A stretch of DNA of 64,000 nucleotides from Cryptomeria japonica. Lineage: Eukaryota; Streptophyta; Pinopsida; Cupressales; Cupressaceae. The position numbers and the translations under genes are program-made. The stretch spans positions 40,969,140 through 41,033,139 of the forward strand of contig NC_081411.1 of assembly GCF_030272615.1 (NCBI RefSeq). Reading direction: 5' to 3'. A model generated the notes under the pieces. The model searched no databases and had not been told where the DNA came from. It was given only the letters and a program-made list of their open reading frames with translations. Of this stretch, positions 22,672-34,044 are shown piece by piece; position 1 is the first letter of the stretch; the number at the start of each line of letters is the position of its first letter.

Positions 22672-24146
22672 AACCACATAAAAACCTTCACAAACACATT
22701 ACAAAGAAAGATACAATATTTACATTCAACATCTCTACAAACAGATTTTAACATACAAGTAAGATAATGCACCTACCTTGAATCTGCCAAGGGGTTTACT
22801 AGGGATAGCTTGGAGAAGACCAGCCCAATCCACAAAACTTTTTTGCAACACTTAGCCAAATTTTTTATTCTCAAACTAGTTTTTCCTCCAAAAATTGTCC
22901 AAAATCTCCAAAGATGGAGAGTGGGTGATTATCTCACTAAGCCTCAATCTCTATCCTAAGAAAGCTTCTCTCATTTCTTCCAACCTCTTGGATAGAGTGA
23001 GGGACTCCCATTGGTTGATCTTCCCTAGGTCTTACACACTCCCTAACCAAGGCACCTCAAGAAGAGGAATGAAATGGGAAAGAGGAATAACACCTACCAA
23101 GAAGGTTATCTAACCAAGGATGGCACTTCTAAAGATGAAATTCGACCATCTAGGAAAACCCACTTGTTTGGGTGGTTAAACAAGCTCTAAGGAAAAGATA
23201 CATGGCCAAATTTGGCCTTCACCCATAGGTACCCCATGAGGCCTAATAAAATTGCTCCAAAACTGACTCTAGGAGTTGATTTAACCCTTAGAAAGTCCAC
23301 CTAAAGTTAACCTACGGGTCAACTCTGAGTTGACCCTCCTTATGGCTCACTATCCTAGATTTCTTGGAACCTTCAAGGATAATTAAGAAATATAACAATT
23401 AAACAAAAAGTAAATCTCTCAAAAAGGTGACATGACAATTGTCAACACAACATACAACATATGTGTCAAGTGACACTAGAAAATAATTCCACATCACAAT
23501 TATACATATGACAATTGTCCCTTGAATGATTTAAACCAATTTAATGAACATAATTTACACACATACAAACAATTACATTTACAAATAAAATATGATACAT
23601 ACGGGGTGTTGTCTCTCCAAATAGACAACCCCTGGTTTTACGAACATACATAGGACTAGGCTTGATTCTCCATAATATTTCCATGGTCACATGGATAATT
23701 TCCTGCACATCTCAATTTAAACATTAGTACTTTCCAATAGCCTCATATAATATTAAACACATAATTAAGAATACAATTCAATCACTCTACATAGAATTGA
23801 CATTATACAACACAATTTACCACATATCAAGGAAATTCACACAAGCAATTCATCATAATTCTCATAATTTAATCCATTCATAAGATATGCAACCATATTT
23901 CTAGCATCATAATAAAGTCCTGCAAATCAAATAATGACATACAACACCTCAATGTTACCCTATTCTAGAGTCATATAAAATTCTATATCTATAATGCATA
24001 GAAATGAAGCATCAATATATCAATGTTATCCAATTCTTGGGATCATATAGAGTCCTACATCCATAATGAAATAAAATAGAGCATCCATAATAGTTCCAAC
24101 ATGAAAATTATTGAAATACTAGGATGGGTTGGGGTAGGGCCTCACA
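22672..24146 (-). repeat. Chromovirus 5' LTR, proximal part (after nested insertion)
   Basis: Collinear with about 5390-6806 of the 3' LTR, ending CTCACA at 24146. It holds no gene; the 72-codon frame at 22895 is a chance reading. It has two short indel differences from the other LTR, including about 60 extra bases near 22840-22880. Confidence 0.93.
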
Positions 24147-24151
24147 TTCTG

Positions 24152-24989
24152 CTTTTATGGAAAGAGTAAATGAAATTGTTTTTGGTATACAATGTTGTGG
24201 AGGATCCTTAAGTGAAGATGAAATTGTTTCTAAAGTTTTAAGAGCATTACTACCAACATATAAAATGAAAGTAACTGCTATCAATGAATTAAGAGCGATG
24301 CCTAATGTATCAGTATCTAGAGATACTTTGGTTGGAAAATTTTCAGCTTTTGAATTTGAGAAATTTGGTCCTGTTGTTACAATTAAGACAGATTTAGCTT
24401 TCAAGGCATCATCATCATCTGAAAAATCTAATCAGAAAGCACTTTATGCAAGAGAACTTGAAGACATCAGAAGGGAGAATGAGTAACTGGAAGAACTTGA
24501 AGCACTATTCGCAAGAAAAATGCCTAAAGGTCCAGTTGGATGTAAGTATGAAGGTAAAACAACATTTAAATGTTTTAATTGCAATAAAAATTGGTCGAAT
24601 CTAGGTAACTTGATAGACATGGAAGATTGAAAGAAGAAGCTAAAAGATTATACAAGCCTAACCCTGAATATCAGAGATACAGATTTAAGAAGAATAGAGA
24701 AAAATCCTGTTACTATGCTGGTGAAGGAGTTACTGATGATTCTGATGAGGAACCGACAGAAAATGGAATGGCTTTTGTTGCTATAACAGAAGATCAACCG
24801 ACACCTACTGTTCAACTGGTAGAGAAGGCCCTGGCAGCTAAAATTGAAGAAAAAGATGAATGGATCATTGATTCTGGATGTTCACATCATATGACTAGTG
24901 ATAAAAGTAAATTCTTAACTTTTCAGGAATACAATGGAGGTCTAGTAAGATTTGGGGATGATAAAGTTTGTTTGATCAAAGGAAAATGA
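24152..24989 (+). pseudogene. copia-1 gag 3' part, degenerate zinc knuckle and protease
   Basis: The frame resumes from 2345 with AFMERVNEIVFGIQCCGG and continues to a TAA at 24484. The zinc knuckle (KCFNCNKN near 24570) has lost its His/Cys half by rearrangement. From 24627 a frame leads to the copia aspartic protease DEWIIDSGCSHHMTSDKSKF (about 24855-24910), with the catalytic DSG triad intact, and stops at 24987. Stops and a frameshift near 24600 prevent a polyprotein. Confidence 0.88.
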
Positions 24990-26290
24990 ACTATATCTTT
25001 TGATGGTAAGCACAATATTGTTAACGTTTACTATGTTGAAGGTTTGAAGCATAATATTTTGAGTGTTGGTCAATTAGTTGAAAAAGGATTTCAGCTACAA
25101 TTCAAGAATGGTAAATGCACAATCATGAATAGAACTGGCTTGGAAATTGCAAGCGGCAATCAGACTAGAGGTAATATATTTTATTTGAATAACAATGAGA
25201 AAGCATGCTTGATTGCATATATTGATGAAAGCTGGCTATAGCATAAGAGACTTTGTCATGTTAATTTTGATTGCATTGCGAAAATCAGTACAACTAAGGC
25301 AGTAAGGGATTTACCTAAGATTGTTAAACCTCACAATCCGGTATGTAAGGAATGTCAATTTGGAAAACAAGTTAGAGCAACTTTTAAGAGTATTCCAGAA
25401 AAATACAATAATGTTCTTGACTTAATTCACACTGATTTATGTGGTCCGGAAAGAACTAGAAGTCTATAAGGAGATAGATATTTTATGCCAATCATTGATG
25501 ATTATTCTAGAATGTGTTGGGTTACTTTTCTCAGGGAGAAATCAGAAGTTTTTTTTGAAATTTAAGCTATTCAAAGTGATGGTAGAGAATGAAACCGATA
25601 AGAAAATCAAATTTTTGAGATCAGATCAAGGAGGTGAATTCACATCAAAGGAATTTAATATATTCTGTGAAATGAATGGGATCAGAAGACAGCTATCAGC
25701 ACTTCAGACGCCCCAGCAAAATAGAGTTGTGGAAAGAAAGAACAAAACTCTTCTGGATGCAACTAGAAGTATGATATCAAAAGAAAATCTACCTCATGTA
25801 TATTGGAGATAAGCAGTGAATATAGCAGTTTACACATTCAACAGAGTTCACATCAAAGATGAAATCGGTAAAACCCCTCATGAACTATGGTTTGGTAATA
25901 CTCCTACTCTTAAATATCTCAGAATATTTGGAAGTAAATGTTATATTAGGAGAGATGGGTATATTGGCAAATTTGATCGTAAAAGTGATGAAGGAATATT
26001 CCTTGGTTATTCATCTAAGAGAAAGACATATAGATGTTTTAATAAGAGATTACAAAAAATCGTTGAGAGTGCAAATTTGAAGATTGATGAACAATTTAGA
26101 GGTAATTCAAGGTCAATAGACTCTGAACTAGAAATAGAGATAATATCAAATAAACCTACAATGAGTACACCAATACAAAATGTTGATCCAGTCACACCAG
26201 CATCATCTAAAAATTCCACAGTAAGTGAAGAACAACAAGAAGTAAATATACCAAGGTATGTAAGATTGAATCACTCTGAAAGTTAGATAA
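24990..26290 (+). pseudogene. copia-1 integrase
   Basis: After HNILSVGQLVEKGFQLQF, a GAG-pre-integrase HHCC region (HKRLCHVNFDCI, then CKECQFGKQ, about 25230-25370) precedes the catalytic core: LIHTDLCGP (Asp 1, about 25420), [20 protein letters not shown] (Asp 2, about 25625) and the QQNRVVERKN region with the catalytic Glu (about 25720). The C-terminal part reads KTPHELWFGNTPTLKYLRIFGSKCYI and continues to a stop at 26284. Stops at about 25239, 25468 and 25810 and a local frame change near 25560 inactivate it. Confidence 0.9.
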
Positions 26291-27300
26291 TTGGGAACAA
26301 GTATCAAGGTATAATGACTAGAGGAAGATTGACAAATGAAGAGGTATGTTTAATTTCTCAAATTGAACCGACAACTATTACTGAGGCATGTGAAGATAAA
26401 CATTGGATTAAAGTTATGAAAGATGAATTGGAACAAAATGAAAAGAATAACACATGGTCATTTGTTCCCTAGCCTAAAAAAAATGTAATTGGAAATAAAT
26501 GGGTAATAAACTTAATGAATATGGTAAGGTAATCAAAAAGAAAGCAACATTAGTGTGTAAAGGATATTCATAGAAAGAAAGAATTGATTATATTGAAACC
26601 TTTGCACCGGTAGCTAGAATTGAGGCAATTAGACTAATCTTAGTTGTTGCAGCACACAAGAACTATAAAGTATATCAAATGGATGTTAAATGTGCATTTC
26701 TGAATGGTGATCTTGAAGAAGTTTATATTGAATAACCTGATGGATTTTCATTGACAAATGATAAAGATATGGTTTGAAGGTTAAGGAAAGCTTTATATGG
26801 ATTAAAACAAGCTCCTAGAGCTTGGTATACTAGATTGGACAAATATCTTTTGAAGCTTGGTTACACTAAAGGTAATGCTGACAACAACTTATATTTCAAA
26901 GTAACTAATGATGACATCTTGGTTATAGAAGTTTTTGTTGATGATATTATTTTTGGAGGAGAAGATGGATTGTGTAAAGACTTTTGTAATGAGATGCAGG
27001 AAGAATTTGAAATGTCTATGATTGGGGAGATAAAATTCTTTTTAGGATTGCAGATTTCACAAAATGATAAAGGTATATTCATAAATCAATCAAAGTACTT
27101 GAAGGAATTATTAAAGAAATTTGATATGAAAAACTCTAAACCGGTAACTACACCTATGACTACAACTAATAAACTATCATTGAAAGATGAATCAACACCT
27201 ATTAATCCGACAAGATACAAGTCTATGATTGAAGGTTTACTGTATTTGACACAAACAAGACTTGATATTATGAATGCAATATGTATTGTTTCAAGATTTT
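26291..27300 (+). pseudogene. copia-1 reverse transcriptase
   Basis: Starts with the CEDKHWIK...DELEQNEKNNTW block, then [39 protein letters not shown] and, in an open 155-codon stretch (26835-27302), the catalytic [10 protein letters not shown] (about 26930) and FFLGLQI. Several in-frame stops (26470, 26733, 26776) and small deletions near 26500 (compare copia-2 34910-34050) make it inactive. Confidence 0.9.
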
Positions 27301-27885
27301 AGAGTAATCCTAAAGAAAATCATGAATCAGCAGTGAAAAAAGATTTTCTAGTATCTACAAGGCACAACAAATCTTGGTTTATGGTATCCTAAAGATGAAA
27401 ATTTTGATTTATGTGCATACACAAATGCAAATTGGGCAGGAGATGTAGATGACAGAAAGAGAACCACCGGTGGAGCATTATTTCTTGGTAGCAGATTGAT
27501 TTCATGGTTGAGCAAGAAACGGAGTTGCACATCTTTATCAACAGCATAATCAGAATATGTTGCAGCAGCAACCAATTGTACCTAGGTATTATGGATTAAG
27601 CAAATGTTGAAGGACATAAAGGTAGAATGCAAAGAACCTATAACCATTTACTGTGATAATATGACAACAATTGATATATCTAAGAATCTGTTATTTCACT
27701 CTAAAACTAAACATGTTTCTATCAAATTCAATTTTTTTAAAGAAAATGTTGAAGCAAAAGAAGTGAAATTGGTTTATGCTAATACTAAGAGAAGATTGCA
27801 AATATTTTTACTAAGTATTTGCCTAAGGAAACTTTTGAATATCTCAGAGAGCAGCTTGGAGTTATACCCTCATCGGTAGAGACTT
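27301..27885 (+). pseudogene. copia-1 RNase H
   Basis: Reads the copia RNase H signature through interruptions: YPKDENFDLCAYTNANWAGDVDDRKRTTGGALFLGSRLISW (about 27390-27510), SEYVAAATN (27553, preceded by a stop), then ITIYCDNMTTIDISKN and HSKTKHVSIKFNFFKE (27640-27740). The 91-codon frame at 27604 is a piece of this domain. Confidence 0.88.
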
Positions 27886-28258
27886 AGACAATTGATGCTT
27901 GTCATCAAACCGACAGAATTAACAGAGAAATGTTTTTTACGGCTTTGATGAGTAGAGCTACTTCTCAGGGGGAGTAGCTGGATAAATTGAAAAGTTTGTA
28001 TTTTGTAATAAGTTCTATGAACTGTTTGAATATGGTTTTTTTATTGCTTTGGAATTTGATGTAAAAGGGGGAGAGATATCTATGGAAAAACAAATTATCT
28101 TTTGGGGAGAGATTATTCATTGGGGGAGAGATTGTTACTCTCTGTATCTGTATTTTGATTTTTGGTTAATGATCTCTTTGAGAGATTGTTGGTTTTTGGT
28201 TTTTGGCACTTAGATGGTTTTTCCATCTTGTGTTGCCATCAATGCCAAAGGGGGAGAT
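27886..28258 (+). other. copia-1 3' untranslated segment and polypurine tract
   Basis: No gene. Several runs of GGGGGAGA occur (27969, 28068, 28121). The last (28249-28258, GGGGGAGAT) abuts the 3' LTR and serves as the polypurine tract. The same series of GGGGGAGA words is seen in copia-2 (about 32990-33160, as complement). Confidence 0.75.
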
Positions 28259-29325
28259 TGTTGGTATTTTGGATGTGTTGCACTGGTTTTGTCATTGATG
28301 TCAACACTTGTCAACACCTATCAACACTTGGAGATCTTTGGTTATGTTCACCGACATGTTCAGTTACTTATGCATAGTCACCGGTATTTGGTTCACCGAT
28401 AGGTTATATTGCTCACCGACACTAAGAATGACTTGAAGATTACTTGGTTATGTCGAAGACATTGTTTGGACACTTTGTTTTGGTGATTTGGTCATTGGTC
28501 TAATCGAGTTTGAATATTTGTTGTTACCGGCAAATAGGTCTAGGTTATGGACCTGCAAGCATTATCTTTTCTAGATCAGCATGACACGTTATGGAGATGA
28601 TTTGTTATTATTGTAAATGCATTGATCCGACATGATGCATCACATAGTGATTCATTTGTAATTGGTTTTATTATAATATCTTTAGTGAGACAACCTACAC
28701 ATTTGGTCTTAGATTTTGTTATATATGTAAGATCTCATTTGTGAGATTGAAATGGGAATGTAATAAGTGGTAGAGCATAAGGTATTTTGTTATATGTGAA
28801 TATAAGCAGAGCTATACACACATACATCATTCAAATATTCAAGGAAGGTTTGAAGAAGGCAAATCAAAGCTTAATCGATACTGAATCCAACATATGAAGA
28901 TGTTATTTTGAGCAGTACATTATCATTGGATTTAACCATCCAATTGTAGTCAGTGTGACTCCCATTTTGTGATTGAGCACTGAGCTCTAGGCAGTTGCCC
29001 TTTTTGCATGTGCAGACTCCATATTGTACACACATACTATCTGCAGTAGTATCATCTGATTGTGGGTAAGGTTTTCCACTATGGTTTTTCCCCTTACAGG
29101 GTTTCCATGTACAAATATTTGTGTCATGTGTTGTGGATGTTATTTGTCTTTCTGTTTGATGCATTAAACTTTATCGGTATTGCAATTAACTGTTAAACTA
29201 TTAATCGACATAAGTTTGGTTTACTGGTATTATGCATTAAGTTTGGTTAAGTTAGTATTGGGTTTAAATTAATAGACAACTTATTTACCCCCCTCTCCCC
29301 TCTCAGTTGCCTTCGGGTCCTAACA
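28259..29325 (+). repeat. copia-1 3' LTR (1067 bp)
   Basis: TGTTGGTATT to CCTAACA, pairing with 860-1897 and with the copia-2 LTRs. No gene; the small frames at 28162-28402 and 28871-29164 are chance readings. Confidence 0.95.
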
Positions 29326-29330
29326 GTTGT

Positions 29331-30430
29331 AGAGTTTGTCAAGTTGCAAAGGATAGTAGTCAGAATGTGGGATTGTATAAACCTTTGACAATACCGGTAA
29401 GATTGCCTAAAACACCGAAAGGGAATGATTCTATATTTGTGGTGGTGGATAGATTCTTGAAGATGGCTCATTTCATACCTTGTAAGAAGACATCAGATGC
29501 ATTACATGTACTAGACCTATTTTTCAAGGAACTGGTGGGATTGCATGGATTACCTTAGAGCATAGTTTTAAACAGAGACACTAAGTTTGTTGGCTATTTT
29601 TTTAGAACACTTCCAAAAAGATGAATACAAATTTGAAGTTCAGCTCTATATTTCATCCACAGACTGATGGACAAACATAAGTAATTAACTGGAGCTTGGG
29701 AAATTTGTTGAGATGTTTAGTCGGAGATAAAACCGGAAGTTGGGATTTGATTCTTCCACAAGTAGAGTTTTCCTACAATAATTCAGTGAACAGGAGTACC
29801 GAAAGAATGCCTTTTGAGATTTTTATCAAATCACATCCTAGAGGTATATCAAAATGAAGAGATATTAGCAATGAAGACTGGAGAAGTTTAGAAGCAGAAG
29901 AATTTGCAGATCACATGAAGGACTTACCTATTCAAGTTAAGAAACATTTGGAGGACATGAATAGCAAGTATAAGGAGAAGGCAGATGAGAAGAGGAGACA
30001 TAAGGAATTTGAAGTTGGTGATGAAGTGTTGGTGTATCTGAGAAAAGAAAGGTTCCCGGTTGGAACTTATAACAAGTTGCAGATGAGAAAGTTTGGACCT
30101 TGCAGGATCTTGAGAAAGTTCAGTTCTGGGAATGCCTATGACGTGGTGTTACCAGATAGTTTGACTATTTCACCTATGTTTAACATTGCAAATCTTCATC
30201 AGTATCATGAGCCAAAATTCAGTGAGGACAATGTTGCAGACTTGGAGAAATAGTTCCCCTGGAAGGAACCAAATTAGATTGAAGACATTTTGGATAGTAG
30301 GATTGGGTGTAGTACCTAGAGCAGTTAGTATAAGGAGTATCTTGGGAAATGGAAGGATAGACTAGTTGAAGATTCATCTTGGATTTCTCAGGCAGAGGTA
30401 GACTGCCTTAGTTTTCCTCTAACCCCACAA
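29331..30430 (+). pseudogene. Ty3/gypsy chromovirus integrase (continued) and chromodomain
   Basis: Continues the fragment at 1-854: the second half of the integrase zinc finger ([13 protein letters not shown]), then core. Between LYKPLTIP and LPKTPKGND roughly a dozen residues usual in this family are missing, including the segment with the first catalytic Asp. The second Asp remains in NRDTKF (29565). The codon expected to encode the catalytic Glu region (TDGQT-stop-VINWSLG, about 29670) is a stop. The C-terminal part is open at 29915-30253 (RRHKEFEVGDEVLVYLRKERFP). After a stop at 30251, a chromodomain remnant reads EDILDSRIGCST...YKEYLGKWKDRLVEDSSWISQAEVD (about 30280-30405). The 3' LTR was not located. 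Confidence 0.88.
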
Positions 30431-31060
30431 AAGTGAGAGACTCACTTTTTCAACAACCCTAGATGTCTAATGCAAGAGAATCTCCAGCTCATAGCAATTT
30501 TGCATCAACCAAAAATATTTCCTTTCTCTTTTACTTTCTGTTTGTAGTTTCAACACTTCTTTCTATGTGTCTCGGATTTGGCTCACCAGAACCTGTGGAG
30601 TTTGATTTTTCTTGAATACCTGATCATCTTCCTTATTTCTAAACCATGGAGCATTTGGATCATTTCCGACAAGTTATCACTACCACTTTTCGAGGCAGTT
30701 TTTTGTTATCGGTTGCCTCGACCTATTTGCATTGGTGATCTACCAGATCCCTTCTGTAGATTGCGGAGCCCTGAGCATTGGGTTGATCATACGGATCTAT
30801 GTAGCACTTTACACTAACAATGCCTATTTTGGCTGGACCGATTTGGCCCCAATCAGTAGCCACATTGCACTCTCCTAGCAAAGGGGTTTCCTGTCGGAAC
30901 CATTCCGCTCGAAAACCCCTTGCTCTATATAGGTGCCGAAATCCGCCCAAGCCACTCATTTTGCATTGAGAGGCTTGGAGTTAAGCAGGAGGGCACAAAT
31001 ATTATCAGAGATGCGGTCGGAAGGGTTTCGGTGGTAAGTACCTTTTTTTTTTTTAATGTA
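30431..31060. other. Unassigned segment between chromovirus and satellite edge
   Basis: No recognisable coding domain. Seen here: an inverted repeat AAAAGTGAG/CTCACTTTT near 30428-30450; a TATA-like CTCTATATAGG near 30922-30932; and about 105 bases further GGTGGTAAGTACC, a good match to a plant 5' splice site (about 31028-31040), preceded by a short ATG frame. This could be the chromovirus 3' LTR or the 5' end of a gene cut off by repeats. Neither is shown. Confidence 0.4.
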
Positions 31061-31194
31061 TTCATTTTAACATATTAATTTATATTGTTTTTTTTTTTTA
31101 AATCGTTTTTAATAGAAAATTAGTTTTTTTTTAAGTTTTTAAAAAATATATATTATTTTAGTATATATTCTATCATATTAGTTTAGAATATTAG

Positions 31195-31500
31195 AAAATA
31201 AATACACACATACATATGTAAATACATACACAAACATACACATACATACATACATACATACCTACACATACATACATAAACATACATACACATACATACA
31301 AACCTACATACAAACATACACAAACATACATACCTACCTACATACATGTACATACATAGATATAAAATAATTATATGTACACCTTAGGACATACACATAC
31401 ATAAAAATACATACACATACATACCTATGTCTACATACATAAATACATATGTGCATAAATACATAAATAAACATAAAATAATTATATACGCCTTAGGACA
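31195..31500. repeat. (ACAT)n microsatellite tract
   Basis: Imperfect ACATACAT repeats with ACACAT and ACCTAC interruptions and two insertions of ATAAAATAATTATAT followed by CCTTAGGAC (about 31358-31392 and 31472-31500). The - strand 88-codon frame (31650-31384) is a repeat reading. Confidence 0.9.
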
Positions 31501-31675
31501 TACATACACCTCAAGACATGCTATGAGGGGTCGTGTCTGGTCTTGAGGGGTCACACACATACACCTCGTGTGACCCCTCAGGACCAGACACGACCCCTCA
31601 TAGCATGTCCTGAGGTGTATGTATGTATGTATGTATGTGTATGTATACATCCTAAAGAGTATATAATTATTTTAT
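31472..31675. repeat. Fold-back element with 55-bp near-perfect hairpin
   Basis: Arms 31502-31556 and 31568-31622 are complementary at 53 of 55 positions by eye, with an 11-base loop. The complementarity resumes outside a variable (GTAT)n stretch: ATAAAATAATTATATAC at 31472-31488 against its complement at 31659-31675. The arms contain GAGGGGTCGTGTC and GGGGTCACAC words like those of the satellite that follows. It looks like a fold-back/MITE-like unit at the edge of the satellite. Confidence 0.9.
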
Positions 31676-31773
31676 ATGACCCCTTAGGACCACTAAAGTC
31701 CCCTTGATACACATGTGCACCCCTTAGGACTTATTATGACCACATAAGACCAAATGGTGTCACAAGGAGTCAT
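31676..31773. repeat. Satellite remnant (one partial monomer)
   Basis: ATGACCCCTTAGGACCAC to GTGTCACAAGGAGTCAT aligns with the satellite monomers at 55133-58040. It ends at the copia-2 target site GTCAT (31769-31773); the array continues at 55133. Confidence 0.9.
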
Positions 31774-32863
31774 TGTTAGGACCCAGAGGCAACTGAGAGG
31801 GGGGGGGGGCGGGTGAATCAATTATCTAATAATTTCAACCAAATAGAACTCAACCAAACTTGATACTTAATACTGGTAAACCAAACTTAATGTCGGTAAA
31901 TAGATTAATAGTTAATAACAGTACCGGTGAAACTTAATGCATGAAACAGAAAGAGAAACAATATCCACAACACATAACACAAATATTTGTACGTGAAAAC
32001 CCTGTAAGGGGAAAAACCATGGTGGGAAACCTTACCCACAATCAAATGATACTACTGTAGACAGTATATGTATACAAATGGGGTCTGCACATGCAGATAG
32101 GCTAGCTACCTAGAGCTCACTGCTCAATCACAAAAGGGAGTCACACTGACTACAATTGGATGATTAAATCCAATGATAATGTACTGCTCAAAGTAGCATC
32201 TTCAATGTTGGATTCAGTACTGGTTAAGCTCTGATTGTCTCCTTCAAACCTCCCTTGAATCTTCAAATGATATCTGTGTGAGTAGCTCTTCTTATATTCA
32301 CATATATCAAATATCACAACCTTACAATACCTTATTACATACAATCACAATATTAATCTCACAATTGAGATCTTACATATATACCAAAACCTAAGACCAA
32401 ATGTGTAGGTCGGCTTACTAAGAATAATACAATAAAATCTATTACAAGTAAGTCAAGATGTGATGCATCATGTCAGCTAAACAACAATATTAATTTATTT
32501 AATCATCTCCATAACATGTCATGCTGATCTGGAACAGATAATGCATGTCAGTCCATAACCTAGACCAATTTGTTGGTAACAACAAATATGTCAACCCGAT
32601 TAGACCAATAACCAAATCTCAAAAACCAAGTGTCCAAACCATGTCTTCGACATAACCAAGTGATCTCCATATGATAACAAGTCATCCTCAGTGCCGGTGG
32701 ATGATATAACCTATCAGTAAACCAAATACCGGTGACTGTGCATAAGTCATTGAACTTGCCAGTGAACATAATGTGTCGATTCAACATAACCAAAGATCTC
32801 CAGAAGGATAAGTGTTGATAAGTGTTCACATCAATGACAAAACCAATGCAACATATCCATAAT
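31774..32863 (-). repeat. copia-2 3' LTR, inner end deleted
   Basis: TGTTAGGACCC (complement of the LTR end) at 31774 through about 32863. The last bases of the LTR and the adjacent polypurine tract, present in copia-1 at 28246-28270, are missing: CCATAAT joins directly to ATTGGCATTGAT. A G-run interrupts the pattern at 31800. Confidence 0.9.
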
Positions 32864-33240
32864 ATTGGCATTGATAGAAACACAAGATGGAAAAAACATC
32901 TAAGTGCCAAAGTAGAAATACCAATAAACCAAAAACCAACAATCTCCAGAATAGATCAATACCAGAAATTAAAATACAAATGTAGAGAGTAACAATCTCT
33001 CCCCCAATGAATAATCTGTCCTCAAAGGATAATATGTTTTTTATAGATATCTCTCCCCCTTTGACATCAAATGCCAAAGCAATACAAATACCAGATACAA
33101 CCAGTTCATAGAACCAATTACAAATACCAACTTATCCAACTTCTCCCTCTGAGAAGTAGTTCTCCTCCATCAAAGCCGGAAAAAGGTTTCTCTGTAAATT
33201 TTGTCGGTTTGATGCCAAGCATCAACTGTCTAAGTCTCTA
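32864..33240 (-). other. copia-2 3' untranslated segment
   Basis: Complement of copia-1 27886-28258. It contains several TCTCCCCC words (- strand GGGGGAGA). No gene. Confidence 0.75.
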
Positions 33241-34018
33241 CTGGTGAGGGTATAACCCCAAGCTGTAATCTAAGATATTCGAAAGTTTACTTAGGCAATG
33301 GTTTAGGAAAGATATCTGCAATCTGCTCTTTAATATTCACATAAACCAATTTCACTTCTTTTGCTTCAACATTCTCTTTCAAAAAATTGTATTTGATAGA
33401 AACCTGTTTAGTTTTGGAGTGAAATACCGGATTCTTAGATATATCAATTGCTGCTAAATTATCACAATAGATGATTATAGGTTATTTGCATTTTACCTTT
33501 ATGTCCTTCAACTTTTTCTTAATCCATAATACCTGAGTACAATTAGTTGTCGTTGCAACATATTCTGATTCTGTTGTTGATAATGATGTACAACTTTGTT
33601 TCTTGCTCATCCACGAAATCAATCTGCTACCAAGAAAGAATGTCCCACCGGTGGTGCTCTTTCTGTCATCTACATATCCTACCCAATTAGCATTGGTGTA
33701 TGCACATAACTTAAAATTTTCATCTTTAGGATACTATAAAATAAGATTTGTTGTGCCTTGTAAATACCAAAAAATCCTTTTCATTGTTGATTCATGATTT
33801 TCTCTAGGATTACTCTGAAATCTTGAAACAATACATACTACATTCATTATATCTGATCTTGTTAGTGCCAAATATAGTAAACCTCTAATTATAGATTTGT
33901 ATCTTGTCAGATTAACAAGAGTTGAATCATCCTTCAATGATAGTTTATCAGTTGTAGTCATAGGAGTACTTACCGGTTTAGAGTTTTCCATACCAAATTT
34001 ATTCAGTAATTCCTTCAA
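33241..34018 (-). pseudogene. copia-2 end of RT and RNase H
   Basis: A 94-codon frame from 34018 reads MKELLNKFGMENSKPVSTPM through SIIRGLLYLALTRSDIM to YLQGTTNLIL. RNase H follows in broken form (LCAYTNANWVGYVDDRKSTTGGTFFLGS near 33650-33710 and SEYVATTTN near 33555) to about 33241. A stop at 33733 and changes near 33480 disrupt it. Confidence 0.87.
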
Positions 34019-34044
34019 GTACTTTGATTGACATAATAATATAC

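Larger units (their letters stand above)
2346..24146 (-). mobile_element. Ty3/gypsy chromovirus with very long LTRs, nested in copia-1 gag
   Basis: On the - strand the element starts TGTGAGGCCC (24146) and ends GGGCACGACA (2346), with TSD TTCTG at 2341-2345 and 24147-24151. Its 3' LTR is 2346-6806. Its 5' LTR is 11716-24146, interrupted by the element at 14775-22666. The internal 4.9 kb reads gag, zinc knuckle, protease, RT, RNase H, integrase and a degenerate chromodomain on the - strand. A C-terminal chromodomain with 4.5-kb LTRs resembles the Tekay/Del chromovirus lineage; the lineage is inferred. All coding domains carry stops. Confidence 0.95.
860..29325 (+). mobile_element. Ty1/copia retrotransposon copia-1 (contains nested insertions)
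   Basis: Complete element bounded by LTRs 860-1897 and 28259-29325 with TSD GTTGT at 855-859 and 29326-29330. The primer site TGGTATCAGAGC directly follows the left LTR (initiator-Met tRNA type) and a purine tract (AAAGGGGGAGAT) directly precedes the right LTR. Removing the 21.8-kb chromovirus insertion (2346-24146) leaves about 6.66 kb with the copia order gag, protease, integrase, RT, RNase H. Excising the whole element rejoins the host chromovirus frame at the two cysteines of its integrase zinc finger, which confirms the boundaries. Many stops make it non-functional. Copia-2 at 31774-55132 is the same family. Confidence 0.95.

Noticed and set aside
30580-31040. Possible 5S rRNA or 5S-derived SINE (GAGTTAAGC, TGGTGATC words)
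   Set aside because: Only 6-9 base matches to 5S control-region words, in the wrong order and spacing.
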